Assembly (NCBI RefSeq): GCF_016820635.1
Contig: NZ_WSFU01000137.1
Coordinates: forward strand, 52,262-116,261
DNA: 64,000 nt
Reading direction: 5' to 3'
Origin: Anaeromonas gelatinilytica
GTDB taxonomy: Bacteria > Bacillota > Clostridia > Tissierellales > SIT17
The notes beneath the pieces are model-generated. The model was not told the DNA's origin. It ran no database searches and was given only the letters and a program-made list of their open reading frames with translations. The stretch's first letter is position 1. Each line of letters opens with the position of its first letter. The translations under genes and the position numbers were made by a program. This document shows positions 18,807-27,996 of the stretch, in pieces.

Positions 18807-19985
18807 ATGGCAAAAAACGAATTTTTGGAGAAAAAAATTGAAGGATTAAAAGAAGAAGGAGTATATAGAAAATTACCAGTGTTAGAAGGTCCTAACGAAG
18901 CTGAAGTTGTATTAAACGGAGAAAAAGTGATAAATTTATCTTCAAATAACTATTTAGGATTTGCAAATCATCCAAGATTAAAGAAGGCAGCCATTGAGGC
19001 AGTAGAAAAATATGGCGTAGGTTCTGGAGCCGTTAGAACTATTATAGGAAATATGGATATACATGAAGAATTAGAAAAAGTATTAGCTAAATTTAAAAGA
19101 GAAGAAGCAGTTATGGTATTTCAATCAGGATTTAACTGTAATGCTGGTACTATTCAAGCTGTTACTGAAAAAGGTGATTTGATTATATCAGATGAATTAA
19201 ATCATGCTAGTATAATAGATGGGGTCAAATTAAGTAAAGCAGATAAGGCTATATTTAAGCATTCAGATATGGAGGATTTAGAAAGAGTATTAAAAGAAAA
19301 AAGAGATAATTATAATAATGTACTTATAATTACTGATGGAGTATTTAGTATGGATGGAGATATAGCAAAACTTCCTGAAATAGTTGAATTGGCTGAGAAG
19401 TATAATGCTATGACATATGTTGATGATGCTCATGGTTCAGGAGTATTAGGAGAAAGTGGTAGAGGTACTGTAGACCATTTTGGACTTCATGGTAGAGTAG
19501 ATTTTAGTATTGGTACACTATCAAAGGCTATAGGTGTGATAGGAGGATATGTTGCAACTAGTAAAGCTGCCCAAGAATGGTTAAATCATAGAGGTAGACC
19601 AATATTATTCTCAACATCTTTACCACCAGCAGCAGTTGGAGCTATTATTGAAGCAGTTAATATGCTAATGGAAACCACGGAGTATACCGATAAATTATGG
19701 GATAATGCAAAATATTTCAAAGAAAAGTTAGGTAAATTAGGATTTGATACAGGGCATAGTGAGACTCCTATAACTCCAGTTATAATAGGAAATGAAGCTA
19801 AATCTATGGAATTTAGTAAAAAACTTAAGGAAAACGGAGTATTTGTATCTGCTATTGTATTTCCAACAGTTCCAAAGGGAACTGGTAGAGTAAGATGTAT
19901 GGTCACTGCAGGACATACTAAAGAGCAATTAGATAGAGCAGTAGCAGCATTTGAAAAAGTAGGAAAAGAAATGGGAATTATATAA
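18807..19985 (+). CDS. kbl: Glycine C-acetyltransferase (2-amino-3-ketobutyrate CoA ligase)
   Basis: PLP-dependent alpha-oxoamine synthase, 392 residues. It converts 2-amino-3-oxobutyrate plus CoA to glycine and acetyl-CoA, or the reverse. Signatures: [64 protein letters not shown], and the PLP Lys240 in [15 protein letters not shown]. The length and the TIIGNMDIH region favour Kbl over BioF. No threonine dehydrogenase gene is next to it. As a glycine-making step it would supply the glycine reductase pathway. ATG is behind AAGGAGG; a terminator follows. Confidence 0.9.
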   Translation: MAKNEFLEKKIEGLKEEGVYRKLPVLEGPNEAEVVLNGEKVINLSSNNYLGFANHPRLKKAAIEAVEKYGVGSGAVRTIIGNMDIHEELEKVLAKFKREEAVMVFQSGFNCNAGTIQAVTEKGDLIISDELNHASIIDGVKLSKADKAIFKHSDMEDLERVLKEKRDNYNNVLIITDGVFSMDGDIAKLPEIVELAEKYNAMTYVDDAHGSGVLGESGRGTVDHFGLHGRVDFSIGTLSKAIGVIGGYVATSKAAQEWLNHRGRPILFSTSLPPAAVGAIIEAVNMLMETTEYTDKLWDNAKYFKEKLGKLGFDTGHSETPITPVIIGNEAKSMEFSKKLKENGVFVSAIVFPTVPKGTGRVRCMVTAGHTKEQLDRAVAAFEKVGKEMGII

Positions 19986-19990
19986 TGAAT

Positions 19991-20023
19991 GGGAGCACTC
20001 TTAGGAGTGTTCTTTTTTCTTTA
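19991..20023 (+). terminator. Terminator after kbl
   Basis: GAGCACTC-TTAG-GAGTGTTC followed by TTTTTTCTTT. Confidence 0.9.
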
Positions 20024-20098
20024 TAATATTTTTATATAATATATAATATACTAGTGATATGTAAAATAAAGTTTAAATACAGTAACAGGGGGTAATTT

Positions 20099-20250
20099 AT
20101 GATTGTTGGGATATATGTAGTAGATCTTATGGCTTTTCTTGTGCTACGAATGAAATTCAACATGTCAATAGTATGATATAAAATGTATTGAATTTTATAG
20201 AAAGAGATAATAGAGTTGAGATGATTAATCATTCAATTGAAATACTTTAA
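20099..20250 (+). pseudogene. DUF503 (YlxP-like) pseudogene with internal deletion
   Basis: A ribosome site (AGGGGGT) and ATG open MIVGIYVVDLM, the N-terminus of DUF503 proteins, but the frame then fails. In another frame the C-terminal part of the same family follows: FSCATNEIQHVNSMI, an in-frame TAA, then NVLNFIERDNRVEMINHSIE and a stop at 20250. Intact family members are ~92 residues, so about 120 bp of the centre has been lost while both ends remain. Located just upstream of nth, whose ribosome site immediately follows. Confidence 0.85.
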
Positions 20251-20261
20251 GGAGGAAGAAA

Positions 20262-20912
20262 ATGAAAGGAAAATTAGATAGGAATGAAATCGATAAAGTT
20301 TTGGATATACTTAAGGATTTATATCCAGATGCTCAATCAGAGTTAAATTTTACAAATCCTTTTGAATTACTTATAGCTACAATTTTATCAGCTCAATCTA
20401 CAGATAAAAGAGTAAATCTTGTAACTTCTGATTTATTTAAAAAATATAAAACACCTAAGGATTTTTTATCTCTTAATCAAGAAGAATTAGGAGCAAAAAT
20501 AAAGAGTATTGGATTTTATAGAAATAAAAGTAAAAATATATTAAATACATGTAGAATATTAGTTGAAGAATATGATTCTCAAGTACCTAATAATAGAGAA
20601 GATTTAATGAAACTTCCAGGTGTTGGTAGAAAAACAGCTAATGTTGTGATGAGTAACGCATTTGGGGAAGATGCAATTGCAGTAGATACTCATGTTTTTA
20701 GAGTATCTAATAGAATAGGAATTGCTGATAGTGATAATGTTAAAGATACAGAAATAGATTTAATGAATAATATAAATAAAGAATTATGGTCTGATGCTCA
20801 TCATTGGTTAATATTTCATGGTAGGAGAATATGTAAAGCAAGAAAACCTAGATGTGAAGAGTGCCCATTGATAAAGTATTGTTTATATTATAAGAATGTT
20901 ATTAGTAAATAA
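20262..20912 (+). CDS. nth: Endonuclease III
   Basis: DNA glycosylase/AP lyase for oxidised pyrimidines, 216 residues. It shows LLIATILSAQSTDKRVN, the helix-hairpin-helix with catalytic Lys (LPGVGRKTANVVMSNAFG), the catalytic Asp region (AVDTHVFRVSNRIG) and the C-terminal [4Fe-4S] ligands C-x6-C-x2-C-x5-C in CKARKPRCEECPLIKYC. ATG follows AAGGAGG, 12 nt after the end of the DUF503 remnant, so nth may originally have been cotranscribed with it. Confidence 0.96.
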   Translation: MKGKLDRNEIDKVLDILKDLYPDAQSELNFTNPFELLIATILSAQSTDKRVNLVTSDLFKKYKTPKDFLSLNQEELGAKIKSIGFYRNKSKNILNTCRILVEEYDSQVPNNREDLMKLPGVGRKTANVVMSNAFGEDAIAVDTHVFRVSNRIGIADSDNVKDTEIDLMNNINKELWSDAHHWLIFHGRRICKARKPRCEECPLIKYCLYYKNVISK

Positions 20913-20991
20913 TATACAAAATATGCTAATATATCTTTCATAAAATTAAGATTATTGGAATATTATTATATAACATTTAAAAGGGGCGATT

Positions 20992-21331
20992 ATGAAGAAA
21001 AACAAACAAATAGATATAAAAATAGATAAATAAAAGTATCAGTTATGATACTTTTATTTATTATTCTATTTATTTTATGTTTTGGATTAAAATATTTAAA
21101 TAAAGATATTATTTATGGAAATGTTAAGATTAATGATGTTCACGCAAGTGGATTAGAAAAAAATGAAGCTATAGACTTATTAAAAAAAGAGCTAAAAAAT
21201 GATATATTGAATAAGGAAGAAGTAAAATTAAAGTATGAAGAATATGGGAAAAGTTTTACTTAAAAGAAATTGGGGCTAATGATTATTATAAACCAAAAGA
21301 TAAGATAGTTAGAGTAGGACCTAAAGAATGA
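20992..21331 (+). pseudogene. VanW/G5-type cell-wall protein pseudogene
   Basis: ATG 20992 after AAGGGGCG gives MKKNKQIDIKIDK and a stop. From ~21030 a second frame gives a membrane anchor (MILLFIILFILCFGLKYL) and the start of a peptidoglycan-binding_4 (VanW N-terminal) domain (GNVKINDVHASGLEKNEA). That ends at a stop at ~21261, and a third frame continues FYLKEIGAN, then jumps to YKPKDKIVRVGPKE and a stop at 21331. KIVRVG is typical of a C-terminal G5 domain. The middle (VanW domain) is missing and there are two frame changes. A family member would be ~400 residues or more. Confidence 0.8.
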
Positions 21332-21354
21332 AATTAAGCTAGGAGAGTTGTAAT

Positions 21355-22026
21355 ATGGTTGAAAAAAATATAATAGAATTATATGATAAGAATTTGATTT
21401 GTCCAGTATGTGGAAATAAATATACTACTAAAAAAGTAAAATCATCAAAATTAAGAGCAGTAAAAAGAGATTCAGATTTAATGACTTATTATAGAGGGGA
21501 AAATCCAATAATTTATGCAGTAGTTGTATGTAATAAATGTGGATTTGCATATTTAGATTCTGAATTAGAAGATATTAAAGATAAATATAAAGAAATAATA
21601 TTAGATGGTATAACTAAGAAAATAAGTAATAAAAATTATACTAATGAAAGAACGATTGAACAGTCTGAAAAAACTTATAAATTAGCTCTTTATTGTGGAG
21701 AATTAATTAATAGTAAAAAAATATATTTGGCTTCTTTAGTTTTAAGATTAGCTTGGTTATATCGTTTTAAGGAAGATATTTACAATGAGAATAGATTTTT
21801 GAAAAATGCTATGGAATCATTTAAATATGCTTATGAAAGAGAAAGCTTAAAGAAATCATCTTTTGATAAGAAAACAGTAGAATATTTGATAGGAGAAATT
21901 AATAGAAGGATTGGAAATAAGAAGGATGCAATTAAATGGTTTAATATAGTAATATCAGATAACCCTGGGACTAGCATGAGAATAGAAAATTTAGCTAGAG
22001 AGCAATGGCAAAAAACTAAGGAATAA
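21355..22026 (+). CDS. DUF2225 protein
   Basis: A 223-residue soluble protein of the DUF2225 family. The N-terminal zinc-ribbon-like part has CPVCGNKY (residues ~16-23) and a second pair in VVCNKCGFAY (~60-70); the rest is helical and TPR-like (LIGEINRRIGNKKDAIKWF). Function unknown. ATG follows GGAGAG. It ends 5 nt before a perfect palindrome that overlaps the ribosome site of the next gene. Confidence 0.88.
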   Translation: MVEKNIIELYDKNLICPVCGNKYTTKKVKSSKLRAVKRDSDLMTYYRGENPIIYAVVVCNKCGFAYLDSELEDIKDKYKEIILDGITKKISNKNYTNERTIEQSEKTYKLALYCGELINSKKIYLASLVLRLAWLYRFKEDIYNENRFLKNAMESFKYAYERESLKKSSFDKKTVEYLIGEINRRIGNKKDAIKWFNIVISDNPGTSMRIENLAREQWQKTKE

Positions 22027-22031
22027 TATAA

Positions 22032-22073
22032 CACCTCTTCTACTATTATCATATGATAATAGTAGAAGAGGTG
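22032..22073 (+). repeat. 42-nt perfect palindrome overlapping the ribosome site of the LCAT-like gene
   Basis: CACCTCTTCTACTATTATCAT is followed with no spacer by its exact reverse complement. The right arm ends in AGAGGTG, the Shine-Dalgarno sequence of the ATG at 22079. There is no T-tract after it, so a simple terminator for DUF2225 is not the best reading; in RNA the hairpin would hide the ribosome site. Confidence 0.75.
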
Positions 22074-22078
22074 AAGAT

Positions 22079-23362
22079 ATGAAATATATACATTATTCGG
22101 GTAAGTATCCTATTATAGTAATTCCTGGTTTGTTTGGATCTTGGGGAGAAGGTATTATTAGAGATAATAATACCTTGGGTTTTGGTCCTTCGAGGGATAT
22201 TTATAGTCCTTTATTAGAATTTTTAATAGAAAATGGTTATGAACTTAATAAAAATTTATTTATATCTTTTTATAATTGGAGACTTGATAATGATATAAGT
22301 GCTAAAAAATATTTGATTCCTATGATAAATAAGGCTAAAGCAATCACAAATATGAACAAGGTGATTTTAATATGTCATAGTATGGGAGGTTTAGTTGCAA
22401 GGACATATATTCAAGGAGATAAATATAAAAATGATGTAGATACTCTTATTATGTTAGGAACACCTAATAGTGGTGCATCCATTTCTTATTTGTTTTGGGA
22501 AGGAGGAGAAGTATATTATGAGAAATTGCACAATAACTTCTTATTCAAAACATTTTGGAACTCATATTTATGGTATTTAAAAAAGATTTATAAAGAAAAT
22601 GGGATGAAACCATTACAAGGGAGCTTTCCATCTATAAAGCAATTATTACCTACTAAATTGTTTTATGGAGATTATATCTATAAAAAAGATAGATATGGAA
22701 GAAAAAGATATATTGATATTGGAAATATGAAGGAACAAAATTATTTTCTTGAAAAATTAAATAGAGAAGTCTACAAACTTAAATATAGAGTTGCTAATAT
22801 TCATCAAATTATTGGATATGGATTTCTAACAAATGATTCTATAGAAGTTAAAAGAAATAATAGTGATAAATGGATAGATGGAAAACCTGTTAAAATAAAT
22901 GAAACTATAAATGGAGATGGAACTGTAATTGTAGATAGTAGTCAGTTGCCACATATAGATAAGCATTATTTAAAAAAAGATCATTCTGATTTAGTTAAAT
23001 ATAGTACTAAAATATTAAAAGATATCCTAAATTTAAAATATGATAAAAAAATACTAAAATATGATAAAAAGTATATAAGTTTATTATTTAAAAATATAAA
23101 TGATATGAGTATAAAGATAGATAATGTTAAAATAAAAATTAATGAAATTTATAAGTACGACTATGTAAGTTCTACAGTTTTAGATAAGAATACATTATGG
23201 ATAATAATAAAAATAAAAGATATTAGGGATATAGAATTAGAAATTGAACCTAAAAAACATAGAAAAGCAGAATTTGTAGCTATTTCTGATGAAGAATTAC
23301 TAGGTGGATATAATTTAATAGAAGAAAAATTATATAAAAAAACTAAATTAAAATTGATATAA
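22079..23362 (+). CDS. Alpha/beta hydrolase, LCAT/lipase-like
   Basis: A 427-residue alpha/beta hydrolase of the lecithin:cholesterol acyltransferase-like group. It has an oxyanion-type segment IIVIPGLFGSWGEGIIRD near the N-terminus, YNWRLDND, the nucleophile elbow VILICHSMGGLVARTYIQG (Ser near residue 101), GTPNSGASISY, and a plausible catalytic Asp/His region (TINGDGTVIV...HSDLVKY). The C-terminal ~100 residues are charged and unassigned. No signal peptide, so it is probably cytoplasmic. Its ribosome site lies inside a long palindrome, which suggests translational control. Confidence 0.85.
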   Translation: MKYIHYSGKYPIIVIPGLFGSWGEGIIRDNNTLGFGPSRDIYSPLLEFLIENGYELNKNLFISFYNWRLDNDISAKKYLIPMINKAKAITNMNKVILICHSMGGLVARTYIQGDKYKNDVDTLIMLGTPNSGASISYLFWEGGEVYYEKLHNNFLFKTFWNSYLWYLKKIYKENGMKPLQGSFPSIKQLLPTKLFYGDYIYKKDRYGRKRYIDIGNMKEQNYFLEKLNREVYKLKYRVANIHQIIGYGFLTNDSIEVKRNNSDKWIDGKPVKINETINGDGTVIVDSSQLPHIDKHYLKKDHSDLVKYSTKILKDILNLKYDKKILKYDKKYISLLFKNINDMSIKIDNVKIKINEIYKYDYVSSTVLDKNTLWIIIKIKDIRDIELEIEPKKHRKAEFVAISDEELLGGYNLIEEKLYKKTKLKLI

Positions 23363-23401
23363 ATGAAATTCTTGATTGCATTAATCAAGAATTTCATTTT
23401 T
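23361..23401 (+). terminator. Terminator after LCAT-like gene
   Basis: AAATGAAATTCTTGATT-GCATT-AATCAAGAATTTCATTT then TT. Confidence 0.88.
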
Positions 23402-23622
23402 GTATATGAAAAATTCAGTTTTTATTATTTCAAATATTTTATAAATTCAAGCATATGATATATAATCTTAGTAAAGGAAGATAATTCTGAAAATGAGATG
23501 AGTCTATGAATAATAAAGTTGAATTAGTAATTGACAATATAAATAAAGTTATGAATTTTGAAATTAATACTATATAAATATATAATAGGTAAGGGTAAAA
23601 TAAAATAGAGGAGTGAATAGAT

Positions 23623-24444
23623 TTGAAATATAAATTGATAGCAATAGATATGGATGGAACATTATTGGATAAGGAAGAAAAAGTGTCAGAGAAAAATAAA
23701 GAAGCTATAAAAAGAGCAACAGAAAAAGGAGTTAAAGTTGTAATATCTACAGGAAGAATATTTACATCGGCAATATATTATGCAAAATTAATTGGAATTA
23801 TGACTCCTATAATTGCATGTAATGGAGCATATATAAGTGAATATGATAGAGAAAATGTATTATTACAACATCCAATAAATCAAGAGGATATGGAAAAATT
23901 GATAGAAATTTTTGAAAAAAATAATTTATATTATCATTTCTATGATAATGAAAATTTTTATACTACAGATTTAGATTATAATTCATTAAAGTATTATGAA
24001 TGGAATAAAAAACAAAAAGAAGAAAATAAAATCAATATAAATGTATTAAAAAATCCAGTAGAATATATCAAAAAGAATAATGTTAAAGTATATAAAGTTG
24101 TGATAATGGATGAAGACATTGAAAAAATTACTAATATCAGAGAAGAATTATCATTATATGAAAATATAGAAGTGGTAAGTTCATGGCATGGGAGTTTAGA
24201 TATAATGTATAAAGGTGTGTCTAAAGGAAAAGCATTAAAGGAACTTTGTAAGATTTATGGTATAAGTAGGGAAGAAGTGATTGCTATTGGAGATAATGAA
24301 AATGATTTATCCATGTTAGAATTTGCAGGGACTTCTGTTGCTATGGAAAATGGTATTGATTTAGTAAAAGAATATGCTGATATTGTAACAGAAACTAATG
24401 ATAATAATGGAGTGGCAAAGGCTATTGAAAAGTTAATTTTATGA
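23623..24444 (+). CDS. HAD-superfamily Cof-type phosphatase
   Basis: A 273-residue HAD phosphatase of the Cof (IIB) subfamily. Motif I is AIDMDGTLLD (nucleophile and acid/base Asp), motif II VVISTGR, the Lys of motif III is near GVSKGKALKEL, and motif IV is IAIGDNENDLSML. Such enzymes dephosphorylate sugar phosphates or flavin and cofactor phosphates; the exact substrate is unknown. The TTG start follows GAGGAG. The trmL gene begins 18 nt after the stop, so the two are probably cotranscribed. Confidence 0.93.
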   Translation: MKYKLIAIDMDGTLLDKEEKVSEKNKEAIKRATEKGVKVVISTGRIFTSAIYYAKLIGIMTPIIACNGAYISEYDRENVLLQHPINQEDMEKLIEIFEKNNLYYHFYDNENFYTTDLDYNSLKYYEWNKKQKEENKININVLKNPVEYIKKNNVKVYKVVIMDEDIEKITNIREELSLYENIEVVSSWHGSLDIMYKGVSKGKALKELCKIYGISREEVIAIGDNENDLSMLEFAGTSVAMENGIDLVKEYADIVTETNDNNGVAKAIEKLIL

Positions 24445-24462
24445 TAAATTGGAGGTAAGATT

Positions 24463-24933
24463 ATGGCTATAAATATTGTATTAATGGAACCAGAAATCCC
24501 GCAAAATACTGGTAATATTGCAAGGACTTGTGCAGCAACAGGATCATCATTGCATTTAATAAAACCTCTTGGGTTTTCATTAGATAATAAACATTTAAAA
24601 AGAGCTGGTTTAGATTATTGGAATTTATTAGATATATATTATTATGATAATTATGAGGAACTAGTTGAAAAAGTAGGAGCGGATAAATTTTTTTATGCCA
24701 CAACTAAAGGACATAATTTGTACACTGATATGAAATATCATGATGATTGTTATATTATTTTTGGGAAGGAAACTAAAGGAATTCCAGAAAAAATATTAAA
24801 TCAAAATAAAGAAAGATGTATTAAAATACCTATGATTAATAATAAGAATGCTAGGTCTCTTAATTTAGCTAATTCGGTTAATATTGTTGTTTATGAGGCT
24901 TTAAGACAAATTGGATTTCCAAATATGGGCTAA
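24463..24933 (+). CDS. trmL: tRNA (cytidine/uridine(34)-2'-O)-methyltransferase TrmL
   Basis: SPOUT-class methyltransferase that 2'-O-methylates the wobble base of certain leucine tRNAs. At 156 residues it is the family length. It starts MAINIVLMEPEIPQNTGNIA with RTCAATGSSLHLI, and the trefoil-knot SAM-binding motifs are present: IIFGKETKGIPEKIL and CIKIPMINNKNARSLNLANS. Overlap of the family with YibK is total, so specificity follows from homology only. Confidence 0.93.
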   Translation: MAINIVLMEPEIPQNTGNIARTCAATGSSLHLIKPLGFSLDNKHLKRAGLDYWNLLDIYYYDNYEELVEKVGADKFFYATTKGHNLYTDMKYHDDCYIIFGKETKGIPEKILNQNKERCIKIPMINNKNARSLNLANSVNIVVYEALRQIGFPNMG

Positions 24934-24949
24934 TATAAATAAAATGAAG

Positions 24950-24975
24950 TTAACAAATTTAACATTGATTTAACA
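24950..24975 (+). promoter_or_regulatory. Candidate Pho box upstream of Na/Pi cotransporter
   Basis: Three exact copies of TTAACA at 24950, 24959 and 24970; the last two are 11 bp apart, as in Gram-positive PhoP binding sites. A possible -10 (TATGAT or GATAAT) lies at 24996-25004, about 40 bp before the transporter start. The binding protein is inferred. Confidence 0.6.
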
Positions 24976-25042
24976 AAAGGCGAAAAGTTTTAGTGTATGA
25001 TAATAATTGTGCTTATAAATACTTAGTAGTGGGAGGATCATT

Positions 25043-26662
25043 ATGGAAATGTTATTTGGAGTCTTAGGTGGACTTGCTCTCTTTTTATATGGAATGAATT
25101 TAATGGGGTCAGGTTTGCAAAAGGTAGCTGGTGAAAGACTAAAGAAATTAATAGAAGTTCTGACTAATAATAGGTTTATGGGGGTTGTTGTCGGAGCTAT
25201 AGTTACTGCATTAGTTCAAAGTAGTAGTGCTACTACAGTAATGGTGGTTGGATTTGTTAACGCTGGATTAATGAAATTAACACAAGCCATAGGTGTTATT
25301 ATGGGTGCCAATATAGGTACAACTATAACATCTCAATTGATTGCTTTTAAACTAACAGATGTAGCACCAATAGTAATAGCAATTGGTGTGGCTATATGGC
25401 TTTTTACTTCTAAAAGAAAGAACAAAGAAGTAGCTGAAGTTTTAATCGGATTTGGTATATTATTTTTAGGTATGTCAATGATGAGTTCTTCATTAAAACC
25501 TCTAGGTGATTCCCAAGTGTTTAAGGATATTATGATTAGTTTAGAAAGTCCATTACTTGGCATATTAGTAGGATTTGCTATGACTGTGGCAATACAAAGT
25601 AGTAGTGCATCTATGGGTTTATTATTAGCCGTTACTTCATCAGGATTAGTAACACTTGATATAGCTTTTCCAATATTATTTGGAGATAATATAGGTACTT
25701 GTGTAACAGCATTACTTTCTAGTATAGGAGCCAATAAAACTGCAAAAAGAGCTGCAATAATGCATCTTTTATTTAATATTTTTGGTACAGGATTATTTAT
25801 GTTTTTAATATATTTAACACCTATGAAATCTTTTATAGTAAGTATAAGTGGTGATAGTATAAATAGACAAATTGCCAATGCTCATACTATATTTAATATA
25901 GTAAATGTAGTTGTTCAATTCCCATTTGCTGGACTTATTGTATTAACTGCTAAGAAGATTGTTCCTGGTGAGGATGAAGATGTAATAGGACTTAAATACT
26001 TAGATTCAAGAATAATTGAAACCCCATCAATTGCCGTAGGAATGGCATCTAAAGAAGTACTGAGAATGGGAAGAATAGTTAAAGAAAATTTAGAATTATC
26101 AAAAGTTGCATTTTATAATGATGATGAGAAGTTGAATATGAAAGTATTTAAAGAAGAAAAGAGGATTAATCAATTAGAAAAAGATATAACTGAATATCTA
26201 ATAGAATTAACTAGAGCACCATTAACAGATGAACAATATGGTACAGTAACAACATTATTTAATACTATTAATGATTTAGAAAGAGTAGGAGATCATGCAG
26301 ATAATATAGCAGAACTTGCTCAGTATAAGATTGATAATAAAATTAAACTTTCTGATAGTGCTATATCTGAAATTAGTAATATGTTTGAAAGTGTAGAAGA
26401 AGCTTTTGCATTATCATTAACAGCTTTTAAAACTGCAGAAATAGATACTACTAGAAGAGTTATAGAATATGAAGGTATGATAGATAAGTTAGAGAAAGAT
26501 TATAGAGCTAATCATATAGATAGATTAAATAAATTAGCTTGTAATCCAAGTTCAGGAATAGTCTTTTTAGATATTATAAGCAATTTAGAAAGAGTAGCAG
26601 ACCATTCCTCTAATATTGCTCTATATATTTTAGATGTTTTAGAAGATAGGCACAAAAATTAA
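25043..26662 (+). CDS. Na/Pi cotransporter family protein with PhoU domain
   Basis: A 539-residue phosphate importer. The N-terminal ~310 residues contain two inverted Na/Pi-cotransport repeats, each with the QSSSA motif (ALVQSSSATTVMVVGF and VAIQSSSASMGLLLAV) and GANIGTT/GDNIGTC. Residues ~340-535 form a helical PhoU-like domain (LEKDITEYLIELTRAPL, NDLERVGDHADNIAELA, SNLERVADHSSNIAL). This is the common YjbB/NptA-PhoU architecture. ATG follows GGGAGGA. TTAACA repeats upstream suggest phosphate control. A strong terminator follows. Confidence 0.94.
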   Translation: MEMLFGVLGGLALFLYGMNLMGSGLQKVAGERLKKLIEVLTNNRFMGVVVGAIVTALVQSSSATTVMVVGFVNAGLMKLTQAIGVIMGANIGTTITSQLIAFKLTDVAPIVIAIGVAIWLFTSKRKNKEVAEVLIGFGILFLGMSMMSSSLKPLGDSQVFKDIMISLESPLLGILVGFAMTVAIQSSSASMGLLLAVTSSGLVTLDIAFPILFGDNIGTCVTALLSSIGANKTAKRAAIMHLLFNIFGTGLFMFLIYLTPMKSFIVSISGDSINRQIANAHTIFNIVNVVVQFPFAGLIVLTAKKIVPGEDEDVIGLKYLDSRIIETPSIAVGMASKEVLRMGRIVKENLELSKVAFYNDDEKLNMKVFKEEKRINQLEKDITEYLIELTRAPLTDEQYGTVTTLFNTINDLERVGDHADNIAELAQYKIDNKIKLSDSAISEISNMFESVEEAFALSLTAFKTAEIDTTRRVIEYEGMIDKLEKDYRANHIDRLNKLACNPSSGIVFLDIISNLERVADHSSNIALYILDVLEDRHKN

Positions 26663-26669
26663 ACCAAAT

Positions 26670-26710
26670 AAAAAGATAAGGTATAAAATACCTTATCTTT
26701 TTATTTTTTA
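26670..26710 (+). terminator. Terminator after Na/Pi cotransporter
   Basis: AAAAAGATAAGGTAT-aaa-ATACCTTATCTTTTT then ATTTTTT. Confidence 0.9.
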
Positions 26711-26769
26711 AATTTATATAATATAATATATTATATTATATTATTTATAAAAGATAGGGAGGTTTTTGT

Positions 26770-27876
26770 ATGAAAGATAATGTATATTTTATAAATTTCA
26801 GGTCTGATAGTGAGAGAAATAACATACATAATAAGATAAAAAGGTTGTTTGAAAAATCGGGAATGAAAAATGTATTGACTGAAGGAGATTTAACTGCAAT
26901 AAAAGTACATTTTGGAGAAAAAGGTAGACATGCTTATTTACATCCAACTTTTGTAAGACAAATTGTGGATAAGGTTAAGGAATATGGAGCCAATCCATTC
27001 TTAACAGATACTAATACTCTTTATACAGGTAGTAGAACGAATAGTGTAATACATATGAATACAGCAATAGAAAATGGATTTGCATATTCGGTAGTAAATG
27101 CCCCAATAATTATAGCAGATGGAGTGTATAGTAAGAATTCTATAGATGTTGAAATTAATAAAAAGCATTGTAAAACAGCTAAAATAGCAGGGGATATATA
27201 TAATTCTAATTCTATGATTGTATTAAGTCATGTGAAAGGACATGGTATGGCTGGATTTGGTGGAACAATAAAGAATTTAGCGATGGGATGTGCCTCAGCT
27301 AGTGGGAAACAAATACAGCATTCTGATGCAAAGCCAAGAGTTACTGAAGAAAAGTGTATCTCTTGTGGAATTTGTATAAAAAATTGCCCTGTGAATGCAA
27401 TAGAAATGAAGAAAAAAGCATTTATAAATCATGATATTTGTATAGGATGTGGAGAATGTACTACTGTATGCCCTAAAAGAGCAATAGATGTTCAATGGGA
27501 GACAGATGATAATGTATTTTTAGAAAAAATGGCTGAATATGCATATGGAGCAGTAAAAGATAAGAAAGGTAAGATAGGATATATTAATTTTATTATGAAT
27601 GTTACACCATTGTGTGATTGTGTTCCTTGGAATGATACACCTATAGTTAATGATATTGGTATACTAGCTTCTTTTGATCCAGTAGCTATTGATAAAGCTA
27701 GTATAGATTTAATTGATCAGGCTTTAGGAAATAAAAATAGTAAGTTATCCAATGATTATGAAATAGGCACCGATAAGTTTAGATCAATACATAATATTGA
27801 TGGAAAAAAAATATTAGATTACTGTGAAGAGATAGGATTAGGGAATAAGAAATATGAGTTGATAGAAATAAAATAA
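26770..27876 (+). CDS. DUF362 protein with two [4Fe-4S] ferredoxin motifs
   Basis: A 368-residue protein: a DUF362 region at the N-terminus (LTAIKVHFGEKGRHAYLHP, TDTNTLYTGSRTN) and C-terminus, with an inserted 2[4Fe-4S] ferredoxin unit, CISCGICIKNCP from Cys196 and CIGCGECTTVCP from Cys224. It is common in anaerobes; an electron-transfer or metallocofactor role is likely but unproven. ATG follows GGGAGG. It is immediately upstream of the glycine riboswitch and its operon but is transcribed separately. Confidence 0.9.
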   Translation: MKDNVYFINFRSDSERNNIHNKIKRLFEKSGMKNVLTEGDLTAIKVHFGEKGRHAYLHPTFVRQIVDKVKEYGANPFLTDTNTLYTGSRTNSVIHMNTAIENGFAYSVVNAPIIIADGVYSKNSIDVEINKKHCKTAKIAGDIYNSNSMIVLSHVKGHGMAGFGGTIKNLAMGCASASGKQIQHSDAKPRVTEEKCISCGICIKNCPVNAIEMKKKAFINHDICIGCGECTTVCPKRAIDVQWETDDNVFLEKMAEYAYGAVKDKKGKIGYINFIMNVTPLCDCVPWNDTPIVNDIGILASFDPVAIDKASIDLIDQALGNKNSKLSNDYEIGTDKFRSIHNIDGKKILDYCEEIGLGNKKYELIEIK

Positions 27877-27936
27877 GAGAAATTTTAATTATAGATAAAA
27901 ATTTAACAAAAAAATGCTTTTTTTATGAAAAAGTAA

Positions 27937-27965
27937 TTGTATTAAAGATATCAATATATTATAAT
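27937..27965 (+). promoter_or_regulatory. Predicted promoter of the glycine reductase operon
   Basis: TTGTAT (27937-27942), 17-bp spacer, TATAAT (27960-27965), about 30 bp upstream of the first riboswitch stem. Confidence 0.65.
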
Positions 27966-27996
27966 GTGAGTATAGAAATTAATATTGCTGTATGAA

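Noticed and set aside
21013..21043. Hairpin ATAAAAGTATCA-gtta-TGATACTTTTAT, possible nth terminator
   Set aside because: It lies inside the vanW remnant where it also encodes part of the membrane anchor; a terminator role may be real after decay but cannot be separated from coding origin.
23504..23577. 23-codon ORF (MNNKVELVIDNINKVMNF...) before the HAD gene
   Set aside because: No clear ribosome site and no recognisable family; could be a remnant but unsupported.
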